In this document: piece after piece, positions 60,731 through 64,000 of the stretch
Position numbering within the stretch: position 1 is the stretch's first letter
Layout of the letters: each line of letters starts with the position of its first letter
NCBI RefSeq assembly: GCF_050483325.1
Contig: NZ_JBCMYF010000018.1
Coordinates: forward strand, 1 to 64,000
Direction of reading: 5' to 3'
Source of the DNA: Bacillus_P idriensis_A
Lineage (GTDB): Bacteria; Bacillota; Bacilli; Bacillales; Bacillaceae
DNA length: 64,000 bases
Made by a program: the position numbers and the translations under genes
The notes under the pieces: model-generated
Told to the model about the DNA's origin: nothing
What the model saw: only the letters and a program-made list of their open reading frames with translations
Databases searched by the model: none

Positions 60731-61095
60731 GATAGATCCTCCTTTTTAATTAATTGGATAATCTTTTGAACATCCATCCCTAGACGTGCCCCCTCTTCTA
60801 ATAAAGGAGTTATATAATTCTGATGATATTGTTTCTGCCGTTCATCTATTATCTTTTGATAAGCCCCTTCACTCACAAACATTCCGATACCTCTTTGTTT
60901 ATAAATAAAAGCATCATCCACTAACGTTTGAAGCCCTTTTCTTACGGTTGCACGATTAATATTGTAAAAGCGGGACAATTCATTTTCGGAGGGCAATTGT
61001 TCTCCTTCTTTTAAATGACCTTCCACGATTTCATCTAATATGATTTGTGCAATTTGTTGAAAAAGCGGCTGATTTTCATCTAATAATGGCTTCAA
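60727..61095 (-). CDS. GntR-family (YtrA subfamily) regulator
   Basis: This 122-aa protein has a GntR winged helix (MKPLLDENQPLFQQIAQIILDEIVEGHLKEGEQLPSENELSRFYNINRATVRKGLQTLVDDAFIYKQRGIGMFV) and the short C-terminal dimer tail of the YtrA subfamily. The start is the TTG at 61095, 7 bases after GGAGGTGA; upstream in-frame codons to 61215 overlap the promoter region. YtrA-type regulators normally repress their own ABC operon; TTGTACAG-TTGTATAG on the minus strand near 61140 is a possible operator. Confidence 0.87.
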   Translation of the reverse strand: MKPLLDENQPLFQQIAQIILDEIVEGHLKEGEQLPSENELSRFYNINRATVRKGLQTLVDDAFIYKQRGIGMFVSEGAYQKIIDERQKQYHQNYITPLLEEGARLGMDVQKIIQLIKKEDLS

Positions 61096-61312
61096 TGCTT
61101 CACCTCCAAATCCAAATATATGTTTACTTGGACACTCGACTATACAACTGTACAATATTTTAATTATTTTGTAAAGTTTTTCCACAAAGTTTCTATCGGT
61201 TCCAGTTTTCATCATTTGTCTTTGAAATAACAGTAGTCACTTATTCCGTTAAACTGCCCTTTAGCGGATACCTGATATATCCATTTATACATATTTGTCA
61301 GATCCGCCCTTA

Positions 61313-61354
61313 TAAAAAACACACCATTTCAACTACAAAATGGTGTGTGATTTT
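61313..61354. terminator. hairpin terminator
   Basis: CACACCATTT / AAATGGTGTG with an A-rich left flank and T4 to the right; it lies between the divergent gntR and arsR genes, so its direction is uncertain. Confidence 0.55.
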
Positions 61355-61528
61355 AACTGCAATTTCTATTGAGTTTCAAGAAAAATTGAAATTTTCTCCT
61401 CCAAAACGGAACCCGTTCCCTTCATGATAAACGGTTTTTTATTTTCTTTTTTTAAGAGATTTCTCTTGATAAAACATTGTCAAACAGTTTCAGAGCGAAT
61501 ATACTTTAATCCATGAAAGGTGATGAAT

Positions 61529-61846
61529 ATGGAACAAACAATTAAAAAAGAACCCTTTGCACGCTATGAAAAAAAATTCAAAGCGCTGGCTGATCAGAAA
61601 CGGCTGGAAATTCTTCAGCTCATTTGCCGGCACCAGACAGTGTGTGTGGGCGATTTGAGTGAAATGATAAACATGCCCCAATCTAAATTATCCTATCATC
61701 TGAAGATTTTATTGGACGCAGAGGTTATTTTTATAGAAAGCAAAGGCACCTGGAGTTATTATTCTTTTAATAAAAATGAAATGAATCAGCTTCTTTCTGA
61801 AGAATTGTGCGGACTGTTTAAATCAAGGTGCATAGAGGAAAAGTGA
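61529..61846 (+). CDS. ArsR-family regulator
   Basis: This 105-aa winged-helix protein reads KFKALADQKRLEILQLICRHQTVCVGDLSEMINMPQSKLSYHLKILLDAEVI. The CVC metal motif of ArsR itself is not complete (VCVGDL), with other Cys near the C-terminus (LCGLFKSRC), so a thiol or metal signal is possible. AAGGTGA precedes the ATG at 61529; earlier GTG/ATG codons are too close to it. No obvious target gene is adjacent. Confidence 0.82.
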   Translation: MEQTIKKEPFARYEKKFKALADQKRLEILQLICRHQTVCVGDLSEMINMPQSKLSYHLKILLDAEVIFIESKGTWSYYSFNKNEMNQLLSEELCGLFKSRCIEEK

Positions 61847-61912
61847 TGCTCAGGAATTATTTTTTTCAAAAAATCAAAAAAAAAAAATAGCTTTCACTAT
61901 TTTGGGCAGAGC

Positions 61913-62392
61913 TTAAGATATTTTTTTGGTCATCAGCATTTCATTAGCCTGATTTTCCGTACAGCCTTTTATTAATACAAGCTCACTGACAAAAATGTTC
62001 TTTGCGTTGTTCAGCATTTGTTTTTCACTTGTATTTAGGGCTTTTTCAATGCTTTTTCGCATGAGGTCTCTTACTACTTCCGCCCCCTGCTGGAATTCTC
62101 CTGATTTTATTTTATCCATATTGGTTTTATATCGTTCTTTCCAAGGCAGCTGCTCATCTGATTCTCCGTCATGAAAAACAACTAAGACTTCTTCTAGTTT
62201 TATTTGATTTTCAACAGGACGAATTCCGAGCTTTGAAAGTTTTTGCAGAGGGATCATAATCTGCATATTTCCGATTGACAGCTGAATCACAAAGTACTCC
62301 TGTTTCTTTCCTTGTATCTCCATCTCTTTTACAGATTCTATAATTCCTGCTCCGTGCATTGGGTACATAATTTTGTCGCCTATTTTGAACAA
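61913..62392 (-). CDS. CarD/CdnL-family transcription factor
   Basis: This 159-aa protein has an N-terminal RNA-polymerase-binding Tudor domain (MFKIGDKIMYPMHGAGIIESVKEMEI...MQIMIPLQKLSKLGIRPV) and a helical C-terminal DNA-binding domain (about 80-155). CarD/CdnL proteins stabilise open complexes at promoters. B. subtilis YdeB (153 aa) is a likely relative. The start is preceded by GGAGG. Confidence 0.86.
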   Translation of the reverse strand: MFKIGDKIMYPMHGAGIIESVKEMEIQGKKQEYFVIQLSIGNMQIMIPLQKLSKLGIRPVENQIKLEEVLVVFHDGESDEQLPWKERYKTNMDKIKSGEFQQGAEVVRDLMRKSIEKALNTSEKQMLNNAKNIFVSELVLIKGCTENQANEMLMTKKIS

Positions 62393-62527
62393 AAAAACAC
62401 CTCCATATGGTATCCATTTACATTATACCACACAGAGGTAAATATATAAAATTTTTAATTTTAACATCATTCTTCATTTAATGTCAATAGTTTTTTATTT
62501 CCGCAGCGGGAGCCACTGTAGAATGGC

Positions 62528-63340
62528 TTAAACACATTTCTTCCCGTTCCTCTCACAAACCTTAATGGCGTTGATTTCTCCGCCGATCAAAATGGCAAAT
62601 CCGGATAAATAAAGCCAGGTTATAAGAACGATGACACCTCCAAGACTGCCGTATGTAGCATTAAAATTCCCAAACTGAGAAACATAAAATGCAAACCCGA
62701 GCGATACAAGCTGCCATAAGATGGTTGCAATGATTGCCCCGAAGTAGACTCCTTTTAAAGTCATCTCTTCATTCGGTGCCAAATAATACAAAACCATCAG
62801 CACGGCACACATCATCAGAAAAGAGATTAAAAATCTCATCACATTTAAAATAATTTCATTGTCACTGACAAATGAAAAATAATTTCCCACAAATCCGATA
62901 ATGGCACTTCCAAACACGGGCAGTACAAGTGTTAGAGCAAACGTAATGACAAGACCGATTGTCATAATGACTGCGTGAAAACGAATTTTCCAAAATGGGC
63001 GTGTTTCTTCCACAATAAATGCTTTATTTAACGACCTGATGAGGGCATTTGTTGCATTAGATGCTGACCAGATCGTTGCCAAAATACCAAATGACAGCAA
63101 GCCTCCGTTAGGTTCACTGATTATCCCTTCTAAATGGTCAGAAAGCATTCCCCCTGCCTCTGCAGGCGCATATTGGTTTATAATATCAACCATACTGCTC
63201 ATTTCAATATTAAAGTAAGGAAGCAATGCAACCAGGAAAATTAGAAGCGGAAATAAGGACAGTAAAAAGAAATGGGACAGCACTGCTGCCTGATCACCTG
63301 TTTCATGCAGCTGGATTCGTTTAATAAGTTCTTTAATCAA
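62528..63340 (-). CDS. YihY/BrkB-family membrane protein
   Basis: This 270-aa protein has six membrane helices and the family regions FFLLSLFPLLIFLVALLPYF, PNGGLLSFGILATIWSASNATNALI and TYGSLGGVIVLITWLYLSGFAILIGGEINA. It resembles B. subtilis YfkH. The former RNase BN name for this family is a misassignment. GGAGGTG precedes the ATG. Confidence 0.88.
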   Translation of the reverse strand: MIKELIKRIQLHETGDQAAVLSHFFLLSLFPLLIFLVALLPYFNIEMSSMVDIINQYAPAEAGGMLSDHLEGIISEPNGGLLSFGILATIWSASNATNALIRSLNKAFIVEETRPFWKIRFHAVIMTIGLVITFALTLVLPVFGSAIIGFVGNYFSFVSDNEIILNVMRFLISFLMMCAVLMVLYYLAPNEEMTLKGVYFGAIIATILWQLVSLGFAFYVSQFGNFNATYGSLGGVIVLITWLYLSGFAILIGGEINAIKVCERNGKKCV

Positions 63341-63469
63341 CCTGAGACACCTCCAATTGTACTATTCTTTTTCCTTAAATCACGTTCTTAAAACCTGAAT
63401 CCATCATGAATGTTTGCCGAATGAGCAATAGTGGTATTTTGTTAATTAAATACGGTAAGGAGTTTTACA

Positions 63470-64000
63470 ATGAAGAATGATGCACAAGAAAGAATGTCAA
63501 AGACATTTATTATGTATTCCATCCTCCTTATTGGAGCTTTCAGTTTTATCTTCATAGAATTTGCAGATGAAGTCATTGAGATGGAACTTAAATCATTTGA
63601 TCAGAACATCATCCAATACATACATGGATTGCGCACCCCTATGCTTGGTCAAATTATGGCAGGCATTACTTTCCTTGGATCTGTAACCGGCATCATGATT
63701 GGAATGTCCATCGCACTTATTGTGCTGTTCATCAATCGCCAGTGGTGGGAAGGCCTGTTTTTAATTGTGGCTGTATCGGGTTCATCTCTATTGAATTATT
63801 ATCTGAAATGGATGTTTAAACGGGACCGTCCCACATTTAACCCTCTTATTGCCGAAGACGGATATAGTTTTCCGAGCGGACATTCAATGGTTTCCTTTTC
63901 ATTTATTGGTATTCTCGCCTATTTAACAATATTAAATATCAAAAAAAAGAGTCTTAAGGCTCTGATTATGGCATCTTTCTTTTTATTCGTTTTTTTAATA
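63470..64000 (+). CDS. PAP2-family phosphatase (5' part, cut by the window end)
   Basis: An open frame of 177 codons runs off the window edge. AAGGAG precedes the ATG. It shows membrane helices near the N-terminus, the PAP2 motif KWMFKRDRP and then FPSGHSMVSFSF, which make up the first two catalytic blocks of PAP2 phosphatases. These enzymes remove phosphate from phosphatidic acid, phosphatidylglycerol phosphate or undecaprenyl diphosphate. The last motif (SR...H) is beyond the window. Confidence 0.85.
   Translation, partial: MKNDAQERMSKTFIMYSILLIGAFSFIFIEFADEVIEMELKSFDQNIIQYIHGLRTPMLGQIMAGITFLGSVTGIMIGMSIALIVLFINRQWWEGLFLIVAVSGSSLLNYYLKWMFKRDRPTFNPLIAEDGYSFPSGHSMVSFSFIGILAYLTILNIKKKSLKALIMASFFLFVFLI

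Overview
This window comes from an endospore-forming, low-GC Gram-positive of the family Bacillaceae, close to Bacillus (a Metabacillus- or Priestia-like species would fit, but the exact genus is inference). The evidence is an alpha/beta-type small acid-soluble spore protein gene with a sigma-G-type promoter, YheC/YheD spore-coat ATP-grasp proteins, a bacillithiol S-transferase, a HemAT-type oxygen sensor with its two haem-pocket residues in place, AGGAGG-type ribosome sites, several TTG/GTG starts, and gene order that follows the B. subtilis yhaX-yheA-yheB-(yheC/D)-yheE-sspB-yheF-yheG-bmrDC-nhaC(yheL)-dat(yheM) block. No rRNA, tRNA, CRISPR array, prophage or insertion sequence was recognised.

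Layout. 1-172: tandem 52-bp repeats. 275-3200 (minus): yhaX, yheA, yheB. 3320-7616 (plus): three consecutive YheC/YheD paralogues, yheE and a small gene. 7673-9799: a PucR-type regulator and msmX, the shared ATPase of sugar ABC importers. 9866-10884: a zinc-ribbon protein, the spore protein gene and yheF. 10935-13191 (minus): tcyABC cystine importer. 13374-18232: yheG, the heterodimeric multidrug exporter bmrCD and, upstream of it, a 25-codon leader with two tandem attenuator hairpins. 18271-24814: YbjQ, small membrane proteins, an HPr-like protein, a class A PBP with a long charged tail, a universal stress protein, HemAT. 25077-27372: nhaC and dat. 27636-31322: a cobalamin riboswitch and terminator followed by class I ribonucleotide reductase (nrdA-nrdB). 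31512-32850: ECF sigma factor and RskA-type anti-sigma factor. 33091-38995: small genes, YitT, P5C reductase, the second 52-bp array, an MscS channel, thioredoxin-like and OsmC proteins. 39053-45278 (minus): CopC/CopD, TPR-like, DedA, HD-GYP, a secreted coiled-coil protein and a CPA1 antiporter. 45673-47068: a B12-binding protein overlapping a PAS/STAS protein. 47340-51115: DUF1992, AI-2E family, CDF and lipoprotein genes. 51191-57733: bstA, chromate exporter with PadR regulator, YtkA-like lipoprotein, and an amidohydrolase/LysR/nucleobase permease cluster. 57738-58153: interspersed repeats. 58343-64000: RDD protein, GntR-ABC operon, ArsR, CarD, BrkB and the 5' part of a PAP2 phosphatase gene cut by the window edge.

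The most interesting points are: (i) a two-gene overlapping operon joining a CarH-like B12-binding module to an RsbR-like STAS protein, a possible cobalamin or light input to a stressosome-like pathway; (ii) class I RNR behind a B12 riboswitch, which implies a B12-dependent RNR elsewhere in the genome; (iii) the bmrCD leader, whose 3' part can pair with the 5' arm of the first terminator, giving a concrete ribosome-stalling attenuation model; (iv) two distant arrays of different sequence but the same 52-bp period and the same shared motif; (v) an interspersed repeat whose stem sequence changes from copy to copy while pairing is preserved.
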